Assembly (NCBI GenBank): GCA_021323225.1
Contig: JAJTCH010000003.1
Coordinates: 32,141-96,140, forward strand
Direction of reading: 5' to 3'
Source: Rickettsiaceae bacterium
GTDB lineage: Bacteria; Pseudomonadota; Alphaproteobacteria; Rickettsiales; UBA1997
DNA: 64,000 nt
Shown here: piece by piece, positions 39,501-47,915 of the stretch
Numbering within the stretch: the first letter of the stretch is position 1
How the letters are laid out: each line of letters opens with the position of its first letter
The notes under the pieces: generated by a model
Told to the model about the DNA's origin: nothing
The model's database searches: none
The model's input: the letters and a program-made list of their open reading frames with translations, nothing else
Program-made: the position numbers and the translations under genes

Positions 39501-39923
39501 ATGCCAATCCAGCCATTCCATCTAGCAATTCCAGTCAGTGATCTGAAAAAAACCCGCCAATTTTATGGTGAGTTTATGGGTTTTGAGGAAGGCAGATCGA
39601 ATGATCACTGGATTGACTGGAACTTTTTTGGTCATCAACTGGTTACTCATTTAAAAGAAGATAAAGAAAAATTTATCGACACTTCAAATCCAGTTGACGG
39701 CCATGATGTGCCGGTGCCGCATTTTGGTGTTGTGCTTGGCTGGGATGATTGGCATAAATTTGCTGACCGTTTGAAGGAACATAAAATCAAATTTGTTATT
39801 GAACCTTATATTCGTTTTAAAGGTAAAGTTGGCGAACAGGCGACCATGTTTTTTCTTGATCCAAGCGGTAATGCGCTTGAATTCAAGGCTTTTAAGGATA
39901 TATCCCAATTATTTGCGAAATAG
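39501..39923 (+). CDS. VOC-superfamily (glyoxalase/dioxygenase-like) protein
   Basis: A 140-residue protein with one pair of beta-alpha-beta-beta-beta units of the vicinal oxygen chelate fold. It starts [27 protein letters not shown], with a metal-ligand-type His at the first strand, [21 protein letters not shown] in the second unit, and ends [15 protein letters not shown] with the terminal Glu ligand. Metal ligands fit a metalloenzyme but the substrate cannot be assigned. Its stop shares a base with the mlaA GTG start (TAGTG). Confidence 0.82.
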   Translation: MPIQPFHLAIPVSDLKKTRQFYGEFMGFEEGRSNDHWIDWNFFGHQLVTHLKEDKEKFIDTSNPVDGHDVPVPHFGVVLGWDDWHKFADRLKEHKIKFVIEPYIRFKGKVGEQATMFFLDPSGNALEFKAFKDISQLFAK

Positions 39924-40699
39924 TGAAAATATTTGTTTTCAAATTAGCTCTTGTTGCTTCACTTTTGGTCTTCGCCCCCGTTCATCTTTTAGCCGCTCCG
40001 GCTCCGCAATTTAATTTTGATGAAGATTATCAAGGTGAAGAAGGAGCAATTGGTGGACAGGAATTCAAAATTTACGATCCTTTTGAAAGCTTCAACCGCA
40101 AGACTTTTGCATTTAACGAAATGCTTGATAAAAACATTGCCTTGCCGGTTGTCATGCAATATCGCAAAGTGCCAAAAGTTGTTAGGAACTCAGTCAATAA
40201 TTTTGTTAACAACATCACTACACCTTTTTCAATTATCAATTCTCTTCTGCAAGGAGATGGGCATAATTCCATGGCTAGTTTTTCGTCTTTTTTAATCAAC
40301 ACAACTCTTGGTGTTGGGGGTTTATTTGATGTTGCCGGTAGCAAAAAAATCAAATATAACGAAGAAGATTTAGGACAAGTTTTTGCCAAATATGGCATGG
40401 GCACCGGCCCTTATTTAATTATTCCATTTCTTGGTCCAAGCAATTTTAGGGATTTTTCCGGCTTTGCTATAGAAAGGGCGGTAAGTCCACTTTCTTTTAA
40501 TGCACTAGAAATTGGCGGAAGTGGAGATTTTATAAGTGATGAAGTGGCAATTTCTCTTGCTGTAGGCAGTGCAATTAACACCAGAGATGGGTTGGTGGAA
40601 GTTGTGGATGATATGAGAAAAAATTCTTTCGATGTTTATTCAACAATGCGCAGCGCTTATCTGCAAAGAAGACAAGCCTTAGTTGACAATAAACAATAA
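39923..40699 (+). CDS. mlaA: MlaA-family outer-membrane lipid asymmetry protein
   Basis: MlaA/VacJ (258 aa) removes misplaced phospholipids from the outer leaflet of the outer membrane. Family blocks are YDPFESFNRKTFAFNEMLD, VNNFVNNITTPFSIINSLLQG, FLINTTLGVGGLFDVA and GMGTGPYLIIPFLGPSNFRD. The N-terminal signal peptide (KIFVFKLALVASLLVFAPV) ends in LLAAPAPQ without a lipobox Cys, so it is probably not lipidated, unlike E. coli MlaA. The start is a GTG overlapping the VOC stop. mlaC follows after 28 bases; mlaD, mlaE and mlaF are not in the window. Confidence 0.93.
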   Translation: MKIFVFKLALVASLLVFAPVHLLAAPAPQFNFDEDYQGEEGAIGGQEFKIYDPFESFNRKTFAFNEMLDKNIALPVVMQYRKVPKVVRNSVNNFVNNITTPFSIINSLLQGDGHNSMASFSSFLINTTLGVGGLFDVAGSKKIKYNEEDLGQVFAKYGMGTGPYLIIPFLGPSNFRDFSGFAIERAVSPLSFNALEIGGSGDFISDEVAISLAVGSAINTRDGLVEVVDDMRKNSFDVYSTMRSAYLQRRQALVDNKQ

Positions 40700-40727
40700 G
40701 TTATTACCCAACCAATAAATTAGAAAT

Positions 40728-41369
40728 ATGAAAAAAATTCTCTCTTCAGTTTTGGTTTGTTTATTTTTTGCCAACCCATCTTTTGCTGATGATATAAAAG
40801 ATGTAGAAAAATTTGTTAATGATTTTGGAAATAAAATCATAGATACCGCCGGCAATAGCAAGCTTAGCGTTAATCAAAGAAGAGACCGTTTGGTTGCAAT
40901 TATTGAACCAGTGGTTGATACCGATTGGATAGCAAAATTTGTTTTAGGAAGACACTACAGAACTGCCACTGGGGAGCAAAAAGACCAATTCAAAAAGCTC
41001 TATCGCGAATTTATGATCAACACTTATAGCCCAAAATTTAATGGCTATAGTGGTGAAAAATTTTCTATCACTTCAGTTACCAGTGACGGAAATTATTATA
41101 CCGCTAAATGCTTATTCTTCCCTAAAAATGACGCTCCAACTGTTAATGTTGATTTTAGAGTGAGAAAAAACACTGAAAAAGCTGAACCAAAATTTTTGGT
41201 TTTTGATATAGTTGCAGAAGGTGTTAGTTTGATTGAAACTCAAAGATCAGAATTTGGATCAGTAATTACCAAAAGTGGACTTGATGGCTTTATGAAAGAT
41301 TTGCAAGAAAGGATAAAAGCTTTGAAATCGGGAAAGCCGGTTTCCAATTCCTCGCAAAAGAAAGCCTAA
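40728..41369 (+). CDS. mlaC: MlaC-family periplasmic phospholipid shuttle
   Basis: Soluble periplasmic lipid carrier (213 aa) passing phospholipid between MlaA and the inner-membrane MlaFEDB transporter. A clear signal peptide (MKKILSSVLVCLFFANPSFA, cleaved near residue 20) is followed by the MlaC fold, with VVDTDWIAKFVLGRHYRTAT, QFKKLYREFMINTYSPKF and the C-terminal VAEGVSLIETQRSEFGSVI. Adjacency to mlaA matches shared function. It is convergent with dnaB across only 16 bases. Confidence 0.92.
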   Translation: MKKILSSVLVCLFFANPSFADDIKDVEKFVNDFGNKIIDTAGNSKLSVNQRRDRLVAIIEPVVDTDWIAKFVLGRHYRTATGEQKDQFKKLYREFMINTYSPKFNGYSGEKFSITSVTSDGNYYTAKCLFFPKNDAPTVNVDFRVRKNTEKAEPKFLVFDIVAEGVSLIETQRSEFGSVITKSGLDGFMKDLQERIKALKSGKPVSNSSQKKA

Positions 41370-41385
41370 ATATTTTCTGGCTCGA

Positions 41386-42846
41386 TTAATGATGCAAATC
41401 TAAATTATTGAATCTGGTAAATTCCGGATCAAAATAAAGATGTACCGTCCCAATCGGGCCATTTCTTTGTTTAGCAATAATTAGCTCTGACCTATTGCGA
41501 AGCTCGTCCATTTTATGCTTCCATTTGTCAAATTTATCTTTCTCATCTTCTCCCGGCCTTTTTCTTTCTTCGTAATAGCTCTCACGATAAATAAAGGCAA
41601 CCACGTCGGCATCTTGCTCAATACTTCCTGATTCTCTCAAGTCAGATAATTGTGGGCGTTTATCTTCTCTTTGCTCAACGGCCCGTGAAAGCTGTGACAA
41701 AGCAATTACTGGAATGTTGAATTCTTTAGCAATCGCCTTAAGTCCTCGGGTGATTTCAGAGATTTCTTGCACGCGGCTTTCTGATGATTTTTTGGATGAG
41801 CCATCAATTAGCTGCAAATAATCGATCATCAAAAGTGCCAAACTATGTTTTCTAATCATTCTTCTCACCCTGGTTCTGATTGAAGCAATTGTCAGGGCAG
41901 GGGTGTCATCAATGAAAAATGGCATTTCAGAAATTTCAGCGCTCCTTTGCACAATCACTTCCCAATCTTGTTCGCTAATTTCTCCGGTTCTGAATTTACC
42001 GGCATTCAAGCTAGTTTCCATCGACAAAATACGGGCAGATAACTGGTCAGCTGACATTTCAAGTGAGAAAAATCCAACCGCCTTTTTGTCTTTTGCCTCG
42101 GTTGCATCTTTGTTTAAAAATTTGCAGGCATTAACAGCAACATTAATGGCAAGGGCGGTTTTGCCCATTGAAGGACGGCCAGCCAGAATGATCAGGTCAG
42201 AATTTTGCATACCACCCAGAATTTTATCGACATCATCCAGCCCGGTGGAAACGCCGCTAATATGGCTATCTCTATTTCTGGCAATAAAGGCTTTTTCCAA
42301 AGTTTGCTTTAGCGGAGCTGAGATACTTCTAAAATCAGAACTGCCGCTACCATGTTTGGTTAGATTAAATAATTTATTTTCTGCCTCTTCAACTTGAGTG
42401 ATGGCGCTAATTTGTTCATCAGCCTTGTAAGCCTTGCTTACAATATCACCGCCAATCATCACCAACTCGCGCTTCAAAGCCAGGTCGTAAACCAGCCTGG
42501 CATAATCAGCAATGTCGATAATGCCGGTTGCTCTGGAAAGTAAAGTGGAAAGATAGGCCGCGCCACCAATTGCTTTGATGGTTTGATCATTTTCAAAAAA
42601 CTGTTTTAAGGTAACTTGGTTAGCAATGATATTGACCTTGTTGATCGTATGAATGATCTGCTCAAAAATCTTCTTATTGGCCGGCTCATAAAAATGCTCA
42701 GGCAGCAAAAAATCTACCACCCGGTTGACATATTCGTTATTGATGATGATTGTGCCCAAGATGGTTTGCTCAGCTTCAATATTATAAAGCTCGCGACTGG
42801 CAATTTCCTGATCTATAATTTTATTTTGGCTGTTTTCGTTTCGCAT
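41386..42846 (-). CDS. dnaB: Replicative DNA helicase DnaB
   Basis: Hexameric replication-fork helicase (486 aa). The N-terminal primase-interaction domain (EAEQTILGTIIINNEYV) is joined to a RecA-like motor with Walker A GRPSMGKTALAINVA, GFFSLEMSADQLSARIL, Walker B LLMIDYLQLI, and the C-terminal LSQLSRAVEQREDKRPQLSD plus DLRESGSIEQDADVV. There is no intein. The DciA-like protein near 1 kb is a candidate loader. A 63-base gap separates it from cobT upstream on the same strand. Confidence 0.97.
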   Translation of the reverse strand: MRNENSQNKIIDQEIASRELYNIEAEQTILGTIIINNEYVNRVVDFLLPEHFYEPANKKIFEQIIHTINKVNIIANQVTLKQFFENDQTIKAIGGAAYLSTLLSRATGIIDIADYARLVYDLALKRELVMIGGDIVSKAYKADEQISAITQVEEAENKLFNLTKHGSGSSDFRSISAPLKQTLEKAFIARNRDSHISGVSTGLDDVDKILGGMQNSDLIILAGRPSMGKTALAINVAVNACKFLNKDATEAKDKKAVGFFSLEMSADQLSARILSMETSLNAGKFRTGEISEQDWEVIVQRSAEISEMPFFIDDTPALTIASIRTRVRRMIRKHSLALLMIDYLQLIDGSSKKSSESRVQEISEITRGLKAIAKEFNIPVIALSQLSRAVEQREDKRPQLSDLRESGSIEQDADVVAFIYRESYYEERKRPGEDEKDKFDKWKHKMDELRNRSELIIAKQRNGPIGTVHLYFDPEFTRFNNLDLHH

Positions 42847-42909
42847 GTTTCTCAGGTGATTTTTGGAGGCACAATAATCAATTTCTGATCAACTTTTTCA
42901 AGTGATTAT

Positions 42910-44655
42910 CTATAGCAAATCACAAATTTTATTAATCATCACATCCCCCAGCTCTTCAAGGTTCTGAACAGTGATTGAGTTATGGTAGAAATCTCCCACA
43001 TTGTGGCCAATGCCAATGGCGGCGATTTCTATTTTGGAATGTTTTTCCAGGCGGTGGATTGTTTGGTGTAGATGGTCGCTTAAAATATCATGGTTATTGT
43101 TGGAGTTGGTGCTGTCATCAACTGGTGTGCCATCAGAAATTACCAATAAAATTTTTCTTTTTTCAGAGCGATTTTTTAGCCTGGTACTGGCCCAAATTAA
43201 GGCTTCACCATCAATATTTTCTTTCAAAATCCCGTCTTTTAGCATCAGTGCCAAATTATTTCTGGATTTCTTAAAAGATTTATCAGCATGTTTATAAATT
43301 ATGTGGCGCAGGTCCGAAAGACGTCCTGGATTTTCCGGCCTGCCGATTTCTTCCCATAATTTTTTAGATTGTCCGCCACGCCAATCGGAAGTAGTAAAGC
43401 CCAAAATTTCGGTTTTAATGCCAAAACCTTCAAAAATTTTAGCGATAATTTCTGCTGCCATTGCCGACATCACAATCGGTGTGCCGCGCATGGAGCCGGA
43501 ATTATCAAGCAAAATCGACAAGGTGGTGTTTTGATAATCATCTTCCCTAATGGTCATGAAGCTATTGCCAAAAAATGGTTTGGCGATAATTTGGCCGAGT
43601 TTCTTGCGGTCCAGCAAACCATCTTCTTTATTGAATTCACAAAATATCTGCTTTTTTGCCAGCAATTTTCTTTTTAATTTTCCGGTCAAATGTTTAGAAA
43701 TTTTTTGCAGCTTTTCTAATTTTAAATCAAGTTGGTGGCGCAGATTTTCTAGTTCTTTGGTATTTGATAAATTTTCCGCCTTTATTATCTGGTCAAATTT
43801 TTTGGTGAAAATTTTATATTCAAAAACAAATTTTAAATCTGTTTTACTATTGCTTTGACCTTCTGTTGGTAAACTTTCAAGCACTTCCAATATTTTTTGA
43901 TCAGTTGCTTTTATTTCTTTTTTTTGCTCATTGGCAATTGCCGTTTGAGAAGTTTTGATTTCAGTTTCTTGCTCGTTATTTTTCTCTTCTTTTTCTTCCG
44001 GCTCATCAGTTTTTTCCTCAGGTTTTTCCTGGTTTTTTTCAGATGGTTTTTTATTTTCTGATTCTTTTTGTTCTTGGTTATTTAAAAATTCAAGCAGCTC
44101 TAAAACCTTGCCCGAAAAGGCTTCTTGATCTTTCGTTAATTTTGATAATTGATTTATTTTGGCCGCTAAATCTTTGCCGATAATTTTGTTATAAGCTTTT
44201 AGTTTGTTAGTTAATTCACTGCTAAAAACCGGATCATCACCCAAAAGCAGAAATGGCAGGAAGGAATAATCCTGAATTTTTTCCAAATTTTGCAGCAATA
44301 TTTCTTCCAGATTGATCGCCATACCTCTAAATTCGGCACAGCCTTGTTTGATTAGGCGGAATTTTTCAAAGTCATCAAATAATTTTTGTGAAGAAAAATC
44401 CGGCAAATTTTTTTTATGAATTTCTTTGTCATGAAGTTTAAGATAAATGGCCGCCAAATCACCAAATCCGCGCATTGTTCTTGCATCGCTTCCGGCAAAA
44501 AAATTGGGAAGAAAAACTTGTTTGCCAGAAAAAGAATGTTGGTTGATGCTTGCAAAATCAAGCTCATTTAAGTTGAAATGAATATCCAGTTTTTCATTTT
44601 TGCAGATGGCTTTTATTGTTGCTTCTATTGAATCTTCAAGCTCTTTTTTGTTCAT
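42910..44655 (-). CDS. cobT: CobT-like protein (cobaltochelatase subunit family, VWA domain)
   Basis: A 581-residue CobT family member. CobT with CobS and CobN inserts cobalt in aerobic cobalamin synthesis. A helical N-terminal domain contains the GSDARTMRGFGDLAAIYLKLHD region. An acidic, Lys/Glu-rich linker follows (about 190-245) and then a C-terminal von Willebrand A domain with MIDAS motif LLDNSGSMRG, TTSDWRGG and LLVISDGTPVDDST. No cobS, cobN or other cobalamin gene is nearby. Rickettsiales keep CobS/CobT without a cobalamin pathway, so a different chaperone-like job of this AAA-VWA pair is likely. Confidence 0.85.
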   Translation of the reverse strand: MNKKELEDSIEATIKAICKNEKLDIHFNLNELDFASINQHSFSGKQVFLPNFFAGSDARTMRGFGDLAAIYLKLHDKEIHKKNLPDFSSQKLFDDFEKFRLIKQGCAEFRGMAINLEEILLQNLEKIQDYSFLPFLLLGDDPVFSSELTNKLKAYNKIIGKDLAAKINQLSKLTKDQEAFSGKVLELLEFLNNQEQKESENKKPSEKNQEKPEEKTDEPEEKEEKNNEQETEIKTSQTAIANEQKKEIKATDQKILEVLESLPTEGQSNSKTDLKFVFEYKIFTKKFDQIIKAENLSNTKELENLRHQLDLKLEKLQKISKHLTGKLKRKLLAKKQIFCEFNKEDGLLDRKKLGQIIAKPFFGNSFMTIREDDYQNTTLSILLDNSGSMRGTPIVMSAMAAEIIAKIFEGFGIKTEILGFTTSDWRGGQSKKLWEEIGRPENPGRLSDLRHIIYKHADKSFKKSRNNLALMLKDGILKENIDGEALIWASTRLKNRSEKRKILLVISDGTPVDDSTNSNNNHDILSDHLHQTIHRLEKHSKIEIAAIGIGHNVGDFYHNSITVQNLEELGDVMINKICDLL

Positions 44656-44757
44656 TTTATTTTTTTGAGAATTCTATCAGATGGCTTAAAAAGCTTGTCC
44701 AAAGCCTTGAAAGTTTGAACTTTCCCGAGTATATAATGAAAATTTTTATAAATTCAC

Positions 44758-45339
44758 ATGCAAAAAATCAAAACCGCAATTTTAATTTCCGGACGTGGTT
44801 CAAATATGCGGGCCTTGATTGAAGTTGCCAAAAATGTGGATTATCCGGCGGAAATTGCATTGGTCATTTCCAATAAAAAAGAGGCTACCGGGCTTGAATT
44901 TGCTAAAGAAAATTCTATCAAAACTGCCGTTATTGATCACAAAAATTTTTCTTCAAGAGAAGAATTTGACCGTGAAATGGCTAAACTAATTGAGGAAAAT
45001 AATTGTCAGGTAATTTGTCTTGCCGGATTTATGAGAATTTTATCCGGTTGGTTTGTAGAAAAATTTGTAGGCAGGATAATTAACATTCACCCTTCACTTT
45101 TGCCAGCTTTTAAGGGTGATAAAGCAGTTTTTGATGCCATAAATTATGGTGTTAAAATTTCCGGTTGCACAACACATTTTGTGGTGCAAGAAATGGATTC
45201 TGGGCCAATTATTAAGCAAGCGGCAGTTGAAGTGATGCCTGATGACACGGTGGAAACTTTATCTGCTAAAATCCTAAAACAGGAACATATTATTTATCCA
45301 CAAACTTTAAAAATAGTTTGTGAAAAATTGCGTGGTTGA
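44758..45339 (+). CDS. purN: Phosphoribosylglycinamide formyltransferase
   Basis: Folate-dependent GAR transformylase (193 aa) of purine synthesis. It has the phosphate loop ISGRGSNMRALIE, the catalytic Asn-His region RIINIHPSLLPAFKG, and the Asp-containing GCTTHFVVQEMDSGPII. Length fits PurN. It implies de novo purine synthesis, which obligate intracellular Rickettsia lack. It heads a + strand run followed by murF after 33 bases. Confidence 0.95.
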   Translation: MQKIKTAILISGRGSNMRALIEVAKNVDYPAEIALVISNKKEATGLEFAKENSIKTAVIDHKNFSSREEFDREMAKLIEENNCQVICLAGFMRILSGWFVEKFVGRIINIHPSLLPAFKGDKAVFDAINYGVKISGCTTHFVVQEMDSGPIIKQAAVEVMPDDTVETLSAKILKQEHIIYPQTLKIVCEKLRG

Positions 45340-45372
45340 TCTCTTTTTAAGTTAATTCTTCCTTAGAAATTT

Positions 45373-46776
45373 ATGTGGAAAATATCAGAAATTAAAACTG
45401 CCCTGAAAGATCATTTGGTTTCACCTATCCAGGTTGATTCAGAAATTAACCAGGTAACGATCGATAGCCGAACTAAAACGGATAAAGGCTTATTTATTGC
45501 ATTTAAAGGCGAGTTTAACGATGGGCATAATTTTTTAGCTTCAGCTTTTGAAAATGGCTGCGTTGCTGCTTTTGTTGAGAAAATTCCTGATGAATTTAAC
45601 GGCGACAAAAGATTAATTTTAGTAAAGAATTGTGTGGAAGCTTTCAACCAATTGGCAATTTTTGCTAGAAATAGAACTAAAGCCAAAATCATTGGTGTGA
45701 CTGGCTCAGTTGGTAAAACCGGTGTTAAAGAAATGCTCAAAACTGTTTTTTCTTCGCAAGGAAAAACTTTTGCTAATGCAGGAAATTTTAACAATCATTT
45801 CGGTCTGCCATTATCTTTGGTCAATATGCCTGCCGATACTGAATTTGGCATTTTTGAAATGGGCATGAATCATGCCGGTGAAATTGAGCTTTTATCAAAG
45901 ATGGCTAAGCCGCATATCGCCATTATCACTACTGTTGGCGCGGCTCATATTGGCAATTTTAAAAATGAGGAAGAAATTGCTTTAGCAAAATCAGAAATTT
46001 TTGCAGGAATGGTTGAGGACGGATTTGTGCTGCTTAATGCTGATAACCGCCATTTTGATCTTTTAAAAAACCAGGCTCTTGATAAAAAAATTCCTAACAA
46101 GAATATCATCAGTTTTGGCAGCAGGGAAATTAGCGATGTTAGGCTTTTAGCGGTAGAGAGGGGTGCTGATTGTAATTCCAAAGTCGACGCAATGATTGCC
46201 AAATCAAAGCAAAAAATCAGCTATCAAATCAGTAGTCTTAACCAGGTTGTAATTTTTAACTCTCTCCTTGCCATTGCTTGCTTGGAGCTGATTGGAAAAA
46301 ATATGGGCGCTGGTTTGGAATCGCTAAAAACTCTGCAAACACCAAAGGGCAGAGGCAATTTGATGAATGTTGAGAAAGACGGGATAAAATTCACCATCAT
46401 TGACGATAGCTATAATGCCAATATTTCTTCGATGGAAGCCGGTTTAAAATTTTTAGCCGATTTAAAAAATTGCCAAAAAAATTCTCGGGCAATCGCTTTT
46501 TTGGGTGACATGCTGGAGCTTGGAGAATTCGCTAGCCGCGAGCATAAAGCAATTGCCAATTATATATCCGACTATAACATTGATTTGGTGCTTTTGGTTG
46601 GTGATTTGATGCAAAATCTGGTTACCGAAATTAAGCCGGAAAAAATCATTGGCAATTTCCAAAATTCTTCTTTGGCGTCACAAAATCTCCAGTTTAAACC
46701 TCAAAATGGCGATATAATTCTTGTAAAAGGGTCAAGAGGAATAAAGATGGAAAAATTGATTGAATATCTTCAATAA
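45373..46776 (+). CDS. murF: UDP-MurNAc-tripeptide:D-Ala-D-Ala ligase
   Basis: ATP-dependent ligase (467 aa) adding D-Ala-D-Ala in the last cytosolic step of peptidoglycan precursor synthesis. The N-terminal domain has VTIDSRTKTDKGLFIAFKGE. The ATP loop is GVTGSVGKTGVKEML, followed by NFNNHFGLPLSLVNM, FEMGMNHAGEI and the C-terminal DDSYNANISSMEAGL and FLGDMLELG. mraY follows after 13 bases, a remnant of the dcw cell-wall cluster; murE and murD do not flank the pair. Confidence 0.96.
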   Translation: MWKISEIKTALKDHLVSPIQVDSEINQVTIDSRTKTDKGLFIAFKGEFNDGHNFLASAFENGCVAAFVEKIPDEFNGDKRLILVKNCVEAFNQLAIFARNRTKAKIIGVTGSVGKTGVKEMLKTVFSSQGKTFANAGNFNNHFGLPLSLVNMPADTEFGIFEMGMNHAGEIELLSKMAKPHIAIITTVGAAHIGNFKNEEEIALAKSEIFAGMVEDGFVLLNADNRHFDLLKNQALDKKIPNKNIISFGSREISDVRLLAVERGADCNSKVDAMIAKSKQKISYQISSLNQVVIFNSLLAIACLELIGKNMGAGLESLKTLQTPKGRGNLMNVEKDGIKFTIIDDSYNANISSMEAGLKFLADLKNCQKNSRAIAFLGDMLELGEFASREHKAIANYISDYNIDLVLLVGDLMQNLVTEIKPEKIIGNFQNSSLASQNLQFKPQNGDIILVKGSRGIKMEKLIEYLQ

Positions 46777-46789
46777 CAATAATTAACAA

Positions 46790-47872
46790 ATGCTTTATAG
46801 CCATCTCTCCGGCCTCTCTACGGCTTTTTTTGATTCCTATCTTCTTCAGGTAATTTTTCGTTTATCTTTTATTACCCTCACGGCATTTCTGCTAACTTTT
46901 CTTGGCATCAGGTTTTTCATCAGATTTATTCATGAGAAGCAAAATCTCTATCAGCCAATTCGTGAAAGCGGCCCACAAACTCATCTAACTGAGAAGAAAA
47001 AAACCCCAACCATGGGTGGCATATTCATTATTCTTGGCACTTTGTTGGCCTCGGTTTTATTTGCCAATATCAAAAATAATTATGTTTTGATTGCTTTATT
47101 TGTGATGGTTTCTTTCGCCATTATTGGCTTTATTGATGATTATTTGAAAGTGGCCAAGAAAAATACTGACGGCTTTAAGGGCAGCATCAAACTGGTTATA
47201 CAATTTGCCATTGTTAGTGCGGTGATGTTTTTTTTGAAATCAACCAATGACATTTATTTCAATGGCGTGGTGGAAATTCCGTTCTTAAATGTTGGTTTTG
47301 ATTTGGGCAATTTCTATATCTTTTTTGCTACTTTTGTTATTGTCGGCGCTGCTAATGCCGTTAATTTGACTGATGGCCTGGATGGCTTGGTTAGTGTGCC
47401 GGCAATCATCACTCTAGCTTGCTTTGCCTTTATAATCTATGCCACTTCCAACCCATATCTTTCCAATAATTTAGGCATTTTAAATATTGAAAACACTGCC
47501 CAGCTAATAATGTTTTGTGCTGCTTTAATTGGTGGGATTTTGGCATTTTTGAAATTCAATTTAAAGCCAGCCAAAATTTTTATGGGAGATGTCGGCAGTC
47601 TTGGTATCGGGGCTTCACTCGGAGTTTTGGCAATTATTTTGAAGAAAGAAATTCTGTTTGGAATAATCGGTTTACTCTTTGTAATTGAGGCGGTTTCAGT
47701 GATATTGCAAGTCGGTTCTTATAAGCTACGCAAGAAAAGAATTTTTTTAATGGCGCCAATTCATCATCATTTTGAAAAGCTGGGTTGGAGTGAAAAGAAA
47801 GTGGTTAGAAGCTTTTGGTTAGCCTCGCTAGTATTTGCTGTTATTGGCATGTCTAGTTTTTTCCTAAAGTAA
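46790..47872 (+). CDS. mraY: Phospho-MurNAc-pentapeptide transferase
   Basis: Integral membrane enzyme (360 aa, about ten helices) that makes lipid I from UDP-MurNAc-pentapeptide and undecaprenyl phosphate. Cytosolic loop motifs are KKKTPTMGGIFII, GFIDDYLKVAKKNTDG, NLTDGLDGLVSVPAI, FMGDVGSLGIGASLG and APIHHHFEKLGWSEKKVV. Length is normal. The next gene is cimA rather than murD, so the dcw cluster is broken here. A weak AATTGTT/AACAATT hairpin (47889-47910) lies just before cimA. Confidence 0.97.
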   Translation: MLYSHLSGLSTAFFDSYLLQVIFRLSFITLTAFLLTFLGIRFFIRFIHEKQNLYQPIRESGPQTHLTEKKKTPTMGGIFIILGTLLASVLFANIKNNYVLIALFVMVSFAIIGFIDDYLKVAKKNTDGFKGSIKLVIQFAIVSAVMFFLKSTNDIYFNGVVEIPFLNVGFDLGNFYIFFATFVIVGAANAVNLTDGLDGLVSVPAIITLACFAFIIYATSNPYLSNNLGILNIENTAQLIMFCAALIGGILAFLKFNLKPAKIFMGDVGSLGIGASLGVLAIILKKEILFGIIGLLFVIEAVSVILQVGSYKLRKKRIFLMAPIHHHFEKLGWSEKKVVRSFWLASLVFAVIGMSSFFLK

Positions 47873-47915
47873 TTATTATGTATTGCTGAATTGTTTAAAA
47901 TTTAACAATTAAAAA

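Noticed and set aside
42975..43297. Long + strand frames opposite cobT
   Set aside because: They are antisense shadows of the CobT VWA-domain coding region with no ribosome-binding site or family.
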